Shown piece after piece: positions 1 through 12,696 of a stretch of 64,000 bases of DNA (position 1 is the stretch's first letter; each line of letters opens with the position of its first letter). Source of the DNA: Litomosoides sigmodontis (Eukaryota > Nematoda > Chromadorea > Rhabditida > Onchocercidae). The stretch covers positions 11,188,327 through 11,252,326 of the forward strand of contig OY718803.1 of NCBI GenBank assembly GCA_963070105.1, given 5' to 3'. The translations under genes were made by a program, and so were the position numbers. The notes below the pieces were generated by a model. It had not been told where the DNA came from and did no database searches. It saw only the letters and a list, made by a program, of their open reading frames with translations.

Positions 1-1841
1 GGAAAGACTACTCCTCTTATGCAGCAAAAGAATTCATAAATCAAAAAACAGATCGAGAGCCAAGAGCACATTATCTTTACATTATCAAAAACCATAAACT
101 GCTAGGAATTACCAGGCCTGATGTAGAGCCCAAATTCATATCCCTCGAACTCTTCACTCATGTTCTTGTTGACTCTTTTTTTCACACGTTTCTTATAAAA
201 TAGCAAACCTTATCGTCGGAAATTTTATGTGATTTATCAGTGGATTCATGGTAAGAATTCAGTGATTTCCAAAACTGATCGAGTGTTGTTTGCCTTCCGT
301 CATTTAATTTGAATCTTTTTTTCATCGATTGAATAATCTTTCTTAAAATTTTTTGTCCCTTAAAATTTCATTTTTGCTTCATCTTCATATTAAGCATGTA
401 ATAAACCAAGAAACAATAAAATTAAAATATATCAAGTAAAAACTAGTGTTTGTTATGTTAGTGACACATTCACTTCCTACCGGCATTCCTACGTATTTCA
501 GAAATGTGCATGTGATGAGTGCGAATACGAGAATACATTTAGAAGTGAATATATCACTAACGTAACAAACACGAATTAAAGAACGCACGAATGAATGGTA
601 CCACAACGTCAGACCATCGGTAGCGTAATTTGCTATTTGTGGGAGCGCTATGAAAATTTAAATATTTTATCTTATAGATCTTTAGCAAATGTACGAAAGT
701 TAAGCTGTGTGATTTAAATTCTTTATGAAATCTTGTAGACGTATCACTAACTAGCACATTTATAGAGGCAATTTAACCACATATTAGTAGACATCTGAAG
801 ATATGCGTAAGTCATTGCTTTAGATGAATCTTGCACGGCAAAGCATGAGTGCGACAGCATTGTGGGTAATACTGTTTACTTTCTTGGCCTGGTGATAAGT
901 AGCTTTTCAAAATTCTTTTATTTATTCGTAATATATATTTAAGTTCCTGAATTCGCATTGACGGAAACTAAAATCAAGCAGAGAAGCAACGTTCGTTCTT
1001 CTCAAAACCATCAGCACTGCAGCAATTGAAATGCTCTAAGGTGCACTAAATTTGATTTGTAGAAACTAGTTCTGCATTTTCCTTCAGTTCCCATCCAATA
1101 TGATAGTTTCACATCTCCAATGTGTTGCCGCACATATCGCAACGACTGCTTTATGCGATGCGGCCTTATTTCTTTACCTCTCGTGCAAACGAATTTTCGT
1201 CTGTTTGAATTAATTTTCGATATTTTATCGCTTGTTTTTCTTTCCGGCAAGTGCGATAAAATATTTCTTTTCTTTTTCGTTTTTCCAGTAGTCCACTGGT
1301 TTGATCTACTTTGTTTGTTAATTTCAAGTTTTCATCTCCTCTTTTATTTACTATATTTTTCACTTCGATCCTAATTAGTGGTTCCTTCGTGAAGGATGAA
1401 TTTACATCGTCAATATGCTGGAATGATGTTGTGCAAGCCATCTCTTTTTAATCAGTACAACTTTTCAATTATTATATATTAACACGATCCATCCCTATGC
1501 CGGAATGATTAAGAAAATGTTCCGGAAAATGCTGCGCAGTAGGAAATCGTTAATGAGCCATTTAGTAGTATTGAAATGTTTCCTGTTTAGTTTTATGTGA
1601 GATTTATATCCGTTTGTTACAGAAACTTTTTCCCCTTAATTATTACAAATGGAAGAGAATAGATGCGTCAGTGCGATAGCAGTTGTCCACACGTCTGATA
1701 ACGGACAGGCCGTCCTGATAACGAACAGATTGGGCGCATGTGCGTGCGTATGTTTGGTTTCAATTCCAGTTTCCGTTCAATACACCTACCACGTTATTGT
1801 AGTTCCAGTTCAATATGCGAATGCATGTTTTGATTCGTTGG

Positions 1842-1922
<81 letters not shown>

Positions 1923-2135
1923 CTGTCTGTACGTGTTTGCACATCATCATGTTTACTTTCTGTAAGTGAAATTAGGTAGAACTTCTTCGACGGATTCTAC
2001 CTTTAGAAGATGTTTGACCGCTGGAGCCTGAGGAACTGTGTCTTTTGACCTCTGAATCACGTGATAGCGTGGTTTTACTGATTGATTTCGATGAAATGCC
2101 TTCGCTCGACGAAAGCAACCTGCTGCTGCGCGGAG
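1..2135. other. Gene-free left flank
   Basis: No convincing exon on either strand: the open frames here are short, AT-driven and lack family motifs. The only distinct structure is the TA/TG microsatellite at 1841-1920. The segment lies beyond the 3' end of the minus-strand kinase gene. Confidence 0.6.
1841..1920. repeat. Compound (TA)n(TG)n microsatellite
   Basis: About 20 bp of alternating TA run directly into about 60 bp of uninterrupted TG. The open frames across it (poly Cys-Val or His-Thr) are repeat artefacts. Confidence 0.97.
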
Positions 2136-4494
2136 TTAGCATTGCCGTATGCGCACTAGTGCCAGGAGACTTTTCAGCGGCGAAAGTCTGAAGTGGAAAT
2201 CAAACACATCCAAACAGACGTCTGTCACGCAGTTGCCAAAATCGAAAATTAAAGGAAATGAATGAGTAGGATTTGCTACTTGGTAGATGTCTTCCAAATA
2301 TTCTCGCGCTTGCTTCGCTGTAGGTCGCTTGGAAGGATCCTGATCCCAGCATCGTCGCATCATTGTTATCATCGATTCGGGCATATCATTTGGGCTTGGT
2401 AATCGATAGCCAGCCATCACCTAAGCCAGAAATCAATCACTTTAGCTAGTGCTCCATCCCTCGCATCAATTTATTAACAAACAATCACTTCGTAATCCAA
2501 CAACATCCACGCTCAGGTCACCGACTCATCACTCTTCTTCCTGATATTATCGGAATCGATAGCCGAATTGCCAACGCTGTATTAATTGCCCACCTGCGAA
2601 TGATCTAATCTATCCGTTCATTATTACCTAACTAATTTAAATTTTACCCAAATTTAAAGTGTCAAAATTACCTTTTCCTTAACTTTGTATGCTTTCCACG
2701 TATTGTACGGGTGAGTGTAAGGTATAGTAAACAATTCCCAAAGTGTTATTGCAAAGGCATAAATGTCTGTACAGAATCGCGTCTCGCCAGAACGCCATAC
2801 CTACAGATTTGTGGTTTTAATTCAATTTAACATCAATTTCTCCTCCACTTCTCAACAGGAATTTAAGAGCATTTTATTCTAAAGATATTGCTCCTTTTCT
2901 AAATAGGCCTTTTTTCTTATCTTTACAGGAAATGGCACGAAACTTTCTCACCTGCTTCTTTAGCAATCTGTAAACGACCGATTAGAATTTTCATCTATCA
3001 TAAAAGAGTTTTCAAATGCCAAAAAATATTATTCTCAGGCTTAGCTTCAAGGTTAAGAAATGCTGTCAGCCGTTGAGCACATAATAATACGAATACTATC
3101 ATGTTTAATTTTTTAAAGTCTGGAATTTTTTCAAATACATACCTCAGGTGCAAGCCAGCGAACATTTTGTGGTTTTGAAAGGTCGATTTTATAAACAAGC
3201 GTTGCTCGACACATCCCGAAATCAGCTAACTTCACAACTGCACCATTGAGAAGACAATTGCGCGTAGCAATATCTCTAAAAATATCAAAGCAAATTTGAA
3301 GTACCGAAATCAAATTTGTTTTGCATTACCTTACTTTATTTTATCTTAATTTACTTTGGCTTAATTTTACTCTTTACGACTATTTGCTTTTACCTTACCG
3401 ATGAATGCAACCCTTCAAATGAAGATATTCAAGACCACGTGCAATTTGACATGATATATCGATACGTGACTCAATGCTCAGGCGACGACCATATTGTCTC
3501 AGTTTATCTTCCACCGATCCGTCCTCAACGTTGATCATATATTTCACAAGTAAAACTGACCAATACAAAAAGCAAACTTTTTCACCCATTTCAATAAGTT
3601 TTTATTTAAACAATCGATAGATTTTGCAATTCCAAAAATTAAAATAATATACCTTGCAGTATTCCATAACTAGTAAAAACGGCTCTCTATCAACGATGAA
3701 ACCATAAAATTTAACAACATTAATGTGATCATACAATTGCATCACACGTGCCTCTTTCATCAAGTCAATTAAGGCCTGCTCGGATTTGTCCGCGCAGTCG
3801 ATCCGTTTGATTGCCACCGGACAAAGATTTTTCAGTAGTACACCTTTATATACCGTTCCATATGCTCCGTAACCAATCTGTGTTGGTCGATTTATATTTG
3901 ACAGTTGTTGTTTCGATAATTAATTTCATTGCTCAATTCTCTTTCAAAGAAGTTTGTTTCTTTTTTTTGATTTCAACCAGTTATTAAAAAAGGAATTTAT
4001 TTTCTCTACCTTTTTCATAATTTTAATATCGGAATGGTTCAGTTCAAATCTCCCCTTCTTTATCGGTCTCTTCAAAAACAACGAATCAATCCCATGTGCT
4101 TCGATGTTGTGTTCTTGATAATATTTTATTAATGCATTCATTGTCGGGAATGTACGTCCCTAAAGAATCCATTTCTCTATTTCTCTGCTTCTCATTCGAA
4201 ACCACAAATTAACTGCTTCTCAAATAAAAAAAATAGTTCAAAAAGTGTTGAAGTGAATTTTCGTCCAATTTAAAAAATCTCACTTACGAATATGCGATAT
4301 CCTTTTTCAAGTCGTGAAATTGGTATTCTTACTGTTCGATGTCCGCTTCTAACAGCCAGTACCAATTTATTTTTCTTCTTGCTTTGTTCAAATTTGGTTT
4401 GTAACAAGAAATCACCGTTTGACTCTAGCAGTTTATCAACATCGTCATCCAATAAAGCACCGTGGAAAAATGGCAGTGAATTCTCGCTGGACAT
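2136..4494 (-). CDS. SH2 domain non-receptor tyrosine kinase, Fer/Fps-like
   Basis: Seven exons (4288-4494, 4010-4159, 3653-3877, 3399-3523, 3143-3275, 2672-2800, 2136-2420) join in phase to about 417 residues. The protein starts almost directly with an SH2 domain (FFHGALLDDD, then NGDFLLQTK), followed by a linker and a tyrosine kinase domain: glycine loop GYGAYG, VAIK lysine, catalytic HRDIATRN, ADFGMCR, APE, and a C-lobe ending near RRCWDQDPSKRPT. This compact SH2-kinase layout without an F-BAR region matches the Fer-like group expanded in nematodes; the role is cytoplasmic phosphotyrosine signalling, with unknown substrate. Two oddities: the SH2 FLVRES arginine position reads Gln, and the usual D-V-W in helix F is D-I-Y. 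The ATG at 4494 follows an acceptor-like site near 4510. The last ~40 residues, after the kinase fold, are less certain. Confidence 0.9.
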
Positions 4495-4520
4495 CAATTC
4501 GTAATCTGTATTTTCCACAT

Positions 4521-5886
4521 TTAATCAAATTTGTAGATGCGAAAGTGGACAGCAGTTCAAATTGTAAAGTAATTGGAGGATGAAAGGACCAGTCAATCTT
4601 AAAAAGCTAAAAATTTGGTATCCTGAATTTTGTAGGAAAGCATTGCGAAGACTAAACCAAAACCATTTGTCATTCTTGTGTTTCTTCCTTATATTTTTAG
4701 TTTTAAACCATTCCAGCTAATTTTAGGTTTGGAAAATATTCCGACGTGCTGTTTAGACCCTTACAGGCGTATTTCACACGACCCTTGCCGGAACATACGA
4801 AGACAAAATCCGAATAAACCAACCGTACCGAATAAAAAAAATATGGAAAATGACTTCACAACTAATGCTTCTCATCTTAACAGAAATTTTAAGAAATATT
4901 TTATACGGTTTTACAGATAATTAAAGGAAATATGCCGTGCTAATTTGCATATTTGTTTATTGCAAATTTCATTGCATGATTTGCTTTCCTCTCAATTTCA
5001 CGAAATTTAAAATTTGGAGGTTGCTCGGCCTATGATTGCAAGAATAGTAAAATTCCTCAAGTCTATGTGAATACTTTTCTACTAAGACACTTTTAGAAGA
5101 ACGTACGCTTAGTGGCAAAAGCACAGTTGAAAAATCAGTTGAAGGGGGGAAGGAAATAAGCAAAGATAAAAACTGAAAGGAAAATAATATTGCTTGACGG
5201 GCTAATGCTTTCATCCTTTGTCGCATCACTTTTCTACTACGCAACATCACGCACTGCACGTCGCATTATATCACGTTACATCCTGGCACAACATTCTTCC
5301 CGTTGTAAATGTCTTTTTGAGAGGCAGAGAGAAGAAAAAAGAAGGAGGGCATCATTTCTCACGAAGAAAGAGGCATAAAAGAATTAGTAGACATTTCACG
5401 GTGAAATATCATCCAATACAATCGCTACGTGTTCGTTACGTAAACATTCCATTCGCTTTATATATGCGGAAAATTTTTTTCTCATTTATAATAACAGCAA
5501 CAGTTGTCTGTCAAGTTGCTAAATTCTTAATTGATATTTGTTTAGTAGTTTTATAATTTTGTTTTTCCGTTTTTCCTTTTCGATACAATCAGGAAGATGT
5601 TTGCACATGTTTTCCGCGTCGCAAAATCGGAAATAACTTGTTGGATTTTTCGCTTTCAATTTTATTGTGCTTATTTTGAATGGCGTTAGCTTCAATTAAA
5701 GTCGCACCAACTCTAAAGTTTAAATTTTCCGTGCTTTATGTGGCAAGCAATCGATAGATGGCCTTTATTGCGATAAATACCGTAATATTTTATTACAGTT
5801 GCTGTGAAATTTTCCTACGCAGACAGTTCTAACATTTACTTATTGCTTTTGACTTGCAGTAAAGTAATGTGATTTTGCAGGTGCTA
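4521..5886. promoter_or_regulatory. Divergent intergenic region between kinase and transporter
   Basis: This 1.4-kb AT-rich stretch separates the minus-strand kinase start from the plus-strand transporter start, so it should hold both promoters. No coding exon is convincing. At its right end, TTTTGCAG (5873-5880) sits six bases before the transporter ATG, which fits a trans-splice acceptor. No TATA box or known operator is claimed. Confidence 0.4.
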
Positions 5887-8800
5887 ATGCGTGGTTATCG
5901 GATAGTTGTCTTGTTCCTCACAACCATTTGCCTATCAATGATGATGGCTAATATGCTCACACTTAATTTTTGCATAATTTGCATGACTGCTGACAGCTTT
6001 GATTATGTGGATGGCAGTTTAGAAGTGGATGAACTGAGTGGTAACTTAATTATTAAGCATCATTTAAATTTTGATTAATGTGCAAAATTTACTTTGTCTG
6101 CTTCTTGCTGAAATAATGGGAGTTAAGTAATTTGTTGTTACAGATTTAAAATCCGGAAGCTATCCCAATGAATCAGTGCAACGTGCTTTAGTGATGACGG
6201 CTTTGACAAATAGGCTACAACAATCCAGTCGACAATACAAAGAGATGAACAATATTTCAGCACAAGTAATTTATATTCACTTCATGTTAAATTTTCAAAT
6301 AAAATTAGCAAAATTTCTCGATAGTAATTATACCTTACACCGCTATGATAATTAGAGCTCTACTGGAATGGTCATTCAGACTTTCAGTTACGAAACTAAA
6401 ATGTCGTCGTTGAGTTACGTGAATTGCAATCTCAATTATTTATTTAATTTTACACGATTTTTTATAGGAAACATTGCCAAAAACTTTCGGTGTTTCCCAG
6501 GCAGGCCTTTTATTGAAACGATTCACACTTTTTTTCAGTATTACTATGTCTAGTTATGTCTTTTTGAAATAAGTCTGAATTACCGCGTTCCTAAACTTAC
6601 GAAACTGTGGCAAGTTTGACAGCATTGTTCTCTGCATGGCGGTGAGCGGCTTTGATCCGGCTGTCTCTCGGTTACGAGCTCGATATACCACCATTGCGCC
6701 ACGTAGATTCAGGAAGGCCTGCACGTTCATAATAACTGATGAAGCTTTAAAAAATTTGTTTAAACTTCCAGTGAATATTAAAGTGTCAAGAAAAATCGAG
6801 GAGATTTTCGCTACAAAACATGGTTGTGAGGAAGGAACTTAATGGAAACGATAAAAGGACAAAAACAGAGAAATTCCTGTTCAGGAAAATTTCGTAAAAT
6901 TATTCCTAGCGATAGATTTATTTGAAATTATTTGAGAGAGAGAGAGAGAGAGAGAAAAGACATATACTTTTGTTGTTGCCAGACATTTTCAGGACATTGA
7001 AATCTCATCCATACATACCAATGGTACAATCTTCTATCGTCAGCGCGGTATCCGGAAAGCAGCAGATTACACGTATACGTCACATGAAAAGTCTATCCTA
7101 TTCGCAGCTACTGCAGTTGGAGCATTGCTCGCCATTCTTCCAATATGTTTTAGCATTCAGCAGTGCGGAACAAGGTGGTAGAAGATGATATCATGATGGC
7201 TGCACCTTGTTTTTCTAATTGAAATAATCCGGAATTTTTACCGTTCAAACAGTATGAGAGGTACCTTGAAATAAGGCGAGATGAGACTGCAGGAAATTTT
7301 AATTTTCAACTAAGCTACTCAACCGTTTCAATGTTATTTTTGAAGAGAAAGCAGTTCAGGAAAACATTCGCGTTTGTTATGATTATTTCCGGAATATCGA
7401 CGGCATTGTGCCCTTTGGCTGCTTCCCTTGGTTTCGTCTATTTGGCTTCCAGTCGGATCTTGCAGGGTATCGCCAGCGAAATCATACCAATGCTCATAAT
7501 TATTAGTGAACAAGTTTTGCTCGGTTCATTTGATTCAATACGTAGACAGACGTGAACAGGAGATTTCAGGCGTGGGATTTGCGTCATGCATGCCACTCAT
7601 TGGTTCAGTGACATCAACTTGGGCAAGACTTACGGAAAACGGATTGTTTAGTGGAGCACTTACCAGTTTCATTCAGGTTAATATCAGTATGACTTCCTTC
7701 TTTTCGCGGCAACTTTTCACTTTTTTAGACTATTACTGTCATAATTAAATATCTAGCGGTTGGACCAATAAGGCGATGATAATAGGGTCTAAAGGACGTG
7801 CGAATGACGAAGAAAAGCTCAGTACACAAATATTGCAGTGGACAGGCGTTTTCACAAGTGACCACAACAGACTTGAAATGTATACGTAATGTGCTAGTGA
7901 AATGAAGCACAGTAAGGGACTGATAAATTCTCCGTTAGAAGCTACCTCATTCCCCACGGAAATAACAAGTCACCCACCCATCCGGTTGACCGATACGACT
8001 TGAGGTGCAAAAGCGATGGGTCTGGAGGTATTGACAAGGCTGGCTGATGCCGACGGCTCGCAAGCGCTATCCGGCCACCGTCATGACGCGGGGACTTCTG
8101 CCTGCTGCCTTTCGGCCCTGAGCCGTACGCCCCTCATTATGCGACCAGGTGCCGGATGACACTCCTGCCCCGATACCTTGCCGACGCCACGCTTGGCCTG
8201 GACGCTCGGTCTCCACCGCCAAGCACCAGCCAGGACTCCTCCTCTCACTCCATCCACCACCACATGCCTCCCAGTCACTTGGACTACAAGCGCTCGCCAC
8301 AACGCCCGGCGGACTGACGAACTCCATTCGCCCATATGTAGTGCCGCTGAATGTATTCATTCAATAGTTTGCTCCATTTTTTTCAAATATTCCACTTCAG
8401 TTCGCACGTGTTACTTACTTTCATTTGTTAAAGCTTGGCCCTGTGATCACAATGCCAATGTCTGGCCTTCTGTGTTCTACAAGCCAAGGATGGCCTTCGG
8501 TTTTCTATGTTCACGCAGTAATAACGTTGATATGCCTCGTGTTATGGTGCATTTTATACAGGTATTTCGTAAGCAAAGCTTTCACTCTCACATTTACCCA
8601 TACCACTCACTTTCACCATTTCCATTTATATTTCAAATTATTTTACATTTTCTCTTTTTAAATGCTTTCTTCCTCTTTCATTTCTCTTCATTAGTATTTC
8701 AAAAGAAATATTGTAATTAAAGAGATCAGCCAGGTGAGGCGCGTTGGATTTCCATTTACGAGTTAACGTTGATAAATGATGGAAAAACTGACAAAAAGAC

Positions 8801-10666
8801 AAAAGAAAGCGACGAAAAGGTTTCCAAATCAGTTTAGTTAAGACAATATAGATTTGCATTTGAAACTGGAATTTCAAAGGTAAATTTAGAGTTAGAATTT
8901 ATAAATTCACATGTGAAACTGAAATTTTAAAAAATAAAATACAAATGCCGAATCAAAGTGCATTACGAATAATTGAAATTTTGTTGTATTTAAAAAAGAT
9001 ACAAATGTCATATTTTGATAGTATTAGATGCTCTCTAACGTTAAGCTACCGATTCGAATGATTTTCCAAGCACTACCTGTTTGGGCCATTTGGATTGCAG
9101 CTTTGGGCAATATGTACAGCATTCAAATGGTCGTTGTTTTTGCGCCGACTTACATAAGCCAAGTTAGCTTGAACTTCATTTTTCGCACGCATAATAATGA
9201 ATAAGAGGCAACAATTGTTTTAAATAATTTTTAAATGTGATTTTTAGACAACAAAAGGAGGAAATAGAAGTGTTGTCTATTTTCTTTTCGAAAGTTAAAT
9301 TCAAATTGAGAATTTTGATTTTGAGGTCCTCGGTTTGCCAATTGTAAGCGTTGGTTTAACTGCAGCATTACCGACGTTGTTGCAGTTCGTAGTTAAAATG
9401 TTTGCTGGCACTGCAAGCGATAAAATTACGTCACTCACCGAAACTACTAAGGTTGATTTCAGTTAGCTCGATTAATTCAGGCCTTAATAATATTGCTTAT
9501 GATTTGTGCGTTTAAGAGCTTTATTAAATGAAATTGAACTGAGCGCTTCTTTCAAACATTTTTCTTTTATTTGAAATGCTTTTGCTATGAAATTTTACCA
9601 CGTAAATGGCAACAGTTCTGAAAGATTTGAAGTTTAATTTGTTACAAAGTCGTAGCATACGTTCTGGCATATTTCCGAAAAAAGTTATCATCGAAAGTAC
9701 TAGGACTGAGAATTATTGCTTTAAATTTGACTTCATTTCAGGTTCGCTTATTTAACACAATAGCATTCCTTGGCATGGGCATTTTCCTTATTGCTCTGGC
9801 ATACACGCCAGCGGATCGGACAACTGTAGCACTTATCTTTTTAATTAGTTCAACAACAATTCTTGGCTTTAATACGGGCGGTTTCTTCAAAAGTTCCGCA
9901 TTGTTCTGTCGACAGTACAGCTACTTTGTTAACGCCATCGTACAGGTAAGCTCTTTTTGCAGGAACTTCGCACATTTCAAGTTTTGTGCTATTGATTTTG
10001 TCATCTTAATGTGCTAATTGATAAACAAAGATTATTTATGTATCATTGTATATATACATATATATGCCCACGGAATACTGCGATATCTAAAAGACGATGG
10101 TATATCGTACTGATACTTCTGCCAGTCCATAAGTAAACTGAAAACGGACTACTTAAAATTTGTTCATTTTTGAGCGAAAAAGGGGAAAGAATGGTAAGAA
10201 CGAAGTTAGACGTTGCAAAAAAGAGAAGAATTGTAAATTTCAAATTTGAATTTTTAGAAAGATGAACGGATTTGTTAAAACTAAGCTTGACCTAGCATTT
10301 CGAAGATCTATTATTTCCCAATAACTCATCGACTGATTAACTCATTGACTAAGCAGTTCATAGTTACTGAATCACCGCTTTCAACAATTTGAAAAATCAC
10401 CCTTATATCTTAATGGGCAATTTCAATTTCAGCTGATAATGTGTATAGCCATGCTTACGGTACCATTTGTTGTGACGTCACTAACACCGAACGGGAAGTC
10501 TGATGAATGGTACTATGTATTCATCCTGCATGCTGGTTTTTTGTTCATCACCAACATAGCATTTTGTAAATTTGGAAAAGGCAGTGCAGCAACATTTACA
10601 TACTCCGCTGGTATACCAGTTGGTGGAACCGTTGGTGAACAGCTAGTAGGATCGGCGTTTTTGTAG
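5887..10666 (+). CDS. SLC17-type major facilitator (anion/phosphate cotransporter family)
   Basis: Eleven exons join in phase: 5887-6040, 6144-6265, 6993-7174, 7360-7466, 7570-7676, 8434-8561, 8723-8819, 9046-9162, 9326-9451, 9742-9945, 10433-10666, giving about 525 residues. The order is TM1, an extracellular loop with possible N-glycosylation sites, then hydrophobic segments typical of a 12-helix MFS. SLC17 hallmarks are visible: SRILQGVGFASCMP, STWARLTENG, the GPVITMPMSGLLC helix with GWPSVFYVH, and VWAIWIAALGNMY. The family moves organic anions or phosphate by Na+ or H+ coupling at the plasma membrane or on vesicles (VGLUT, sialin, NPT); the substrate cannot be told here. The C-terminus ends soon after TM12. 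Intron 5 contains a GC-rich island and intron 2 a tRNA-like segment. Start chosen as the first ATG after TTTTGCAG. Confidence 0.88.
6618..6712 (-). pseudogene. Degenerate tRNA-like segment in transporter intron 2
   Basis: Read on the minus strand, TGGCGCAATGGTGG fits the A box and GATCAAAGC fits the B box consensus GWTCRANNC at tRNA-like spacing, with an anticodon-loop-like CTCGTAA between them. The acceptor and T stems do not pair well, so this is not a working tRNA. It is likely a decayed tRNA gene or the head of a tRNA-derived short interspersed element. Confidence 0.4.
8040..8345. other. GC-rich island inside transporter intron 5
   Basis: This ~300-bp segment is strongly GC-rich against an AT-rich background and lies wholly within the intron between 7676 and 8434. 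Open frames on both strands arise from the lack of AT-rich stop codons and resemble no family I know. No terminal repeats or target-site duplication could be assigned. It could be a repeat fragment, a transferred piece, or an assembly contaminant. Confidence 0.6.
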
Positions 10667-10948
10667 ATTAAAGCATAGTGTGATTCTTGTTGCACGCGTG
10701 CCTGCGTTTCAATTAAAATCGTCCCATCATAGATTCATCCAGGCTTTATTCTTTAAACAATCAAAACTCTTCACAGACATTACAGGCCTAAAGCCCATGA
10801 GGTCTTCTATGGGGTCGAAGGTTATGCAAGCACTCTAAGTGGGAAATTAGGGAAGAAGCATTCAGCTTAAACGATTCGCAGAAAACTTATGAAGTTTCTA
10901 GCTCACTCGCTTCGGAAGGAGACACTCCAACAAAAAGTGGGGTTCCGC

Positions 10949-11020
10949 AGGTCCCGGAGAGATTTGAACTCTCGTCGCAGGATTCAGAGTCCTGAGTGCT
11001 AACCGCTACACCACGGGACC
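10949..11020 (-). tRNA. tRNA-Gln (anticodon CTG)
   Basis: Full cloverleaf on the minus strand: acceptor GGTCCCG pairs with CGGGACC, the discriminator is T as usual for eukaryotic tRNA-Gln, anticodon stem CAGGA/TCCTG closes loop CTCTGAA, and the T loop carries TTCAAAT. The anticodon is at 10985-10987. A T5 run just after the 3' end (plus-strand A's at 10932-10936) is a Pol III terminator. It lies 283 bp past the transporter stop, on the opposite strand. Confidence 0.97.
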
Positions 11021-12696
11021 AAGCAGCGGGCCGATGTTGTTCGAAACCTTTCAATCTTACAGTTGACGTGATGGCTGCTTTTGTTATATTGTGACGTATG
11101 GCCTTTCTACGCGAACATTGAGGCTCGTCACGTGACTTAAAATTTATTGCATGAATCTGAAGGGTTTTTCGACATCAGAGAGCTAGCGATCTGTCTGGAA
11201 TAACCCGTATTCTATTTCATTTATTTCGTGCCATTTAACGATTCTGAAAGTTATTCCGGAATTGGTTTTGTAACTTTCACCATTTCAAGCTATTTTTACT
11301 GACCATTTTAGCACATTGCGTTTCCCTTTGTTTATATTATTTTTCAACTTTGGAGGCGACTTGTTTGTTAATATTTGTTGAGGATTAAGCGTTTTTCGGA
11401 TCAGTTGGACCCTTCCTGAAATTTTTATTTCATACCGTATTGCTGCAACTGAATGACATTTTAAATTTTTTATTGGGAAGATAAGTCTACTTATATAGAG
11501 CGGAGATAAAAAATAATGATACAAGAAGGAAGAGAGAGAGAGAGAGGGAGAGAGAGATCATATTGTTTGGACCGGTTTTGGCGGAATTATATTAACAAGT
11601 TGGAATGGGAAGCCTCAGAATAAATTGCTAAATTTCGAAGGATACAAAAAAATGATGAATTGTTGAATTTTAAAGAATTGAAATTAGTGGCCAGCTATAA
11701 ATATGGAATTAAAACCACTAAGGTAACTAGAACATTGCTATAATTATCAATGAAAGGCAACTACAAGTGTTATGTCAACTACTATTATGATATAGGTTAA
11801 CGGACCTCAATTTAACTCAACAATTCATGCATGCAACACTTAAGCATCAAGCACACCATCGAACAGTGCAACAGTTGAAATTTTGCAAAAAATGCAAAAT
11901 AATAAAAAACTTAATTTCCAGTTGAAGGTAATTTCTTTTATTATTAGCATTTTATTAATTAATAATTTCCCTCTTTATTTTTAAGGGAAGGAAAAAGAAA
12001 ACTCCTTTTTGCTAGATGTGATTTCGACAATTTCGATTTTAAATTGATGAAATATTTAAATGGGTGTTTTGTGTGACAAAAGCCCACCGAATAATACGTG
12101 TGGCGGCAAGCATTGCTCAGGTCAAATGTTGTCCAGCAGCCTATAAAAATCAAGGAAGCGACGAAAGTGCTTGTGCAATAATACCAACAAGTAAATAATG
12201 TTACGTGATAATTTCATCCCCACGTCACTTATCAGACGTGCACATTTCGATGAGCAAATGACTCATTAGGCAAATGACTGTTGGCAAGGTGTAGCTTTGT
12301 TGAGACAGATGAAGAGCGTCTCTTTGCCGTTAGATTTGACTTTGTCTTCACCACGTGATGAAACATTCCGAGTGCTTGCATTACCTGAAATTGTCAGCAC
12401 CCTTTTTAATTGAAATTTGAATTTCCACCTCAAATTTCATCTAAATGTAAGTGAATTGAATTGGGCCATTTGATGCTTGATACTATGGAACACTCCAGTA
12501 TATCTTACGTGTAATCTATTTTATAATAAAGGAAAATTAGATACATTTTCACGTTGATTTTCTGGAATTTTATTTAAGCATTTGGTTGAATCAGCTTTTA
12601 TCATCACCTGAAAATTAGGCAATTTAAAAGTGCGTAAATGCGTAGGTAATTTAAATTTTTGTCTATTTGCATATTTCAGTGGCAGTGTTAGTTAAA
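11021..12696. other. Intergenic region between tRNA-Gln and K+ channel 3' end
   Basis: AT-rich sequence with no exon I can support. A short GA-rich tract lies at 11527-11560. Transcription units on both sides end or lie nearby, so this is mostly 3' flank. Confidence 0.5.

Noticed and set aside
8067..8720. Open frames on both strands in the GC-rich island (up to 180 residues)
   Set aside because: They are long because GC-rich DNA has few stops; composition is biased, no motif is visible, and the segment is inside a well-supported intron.
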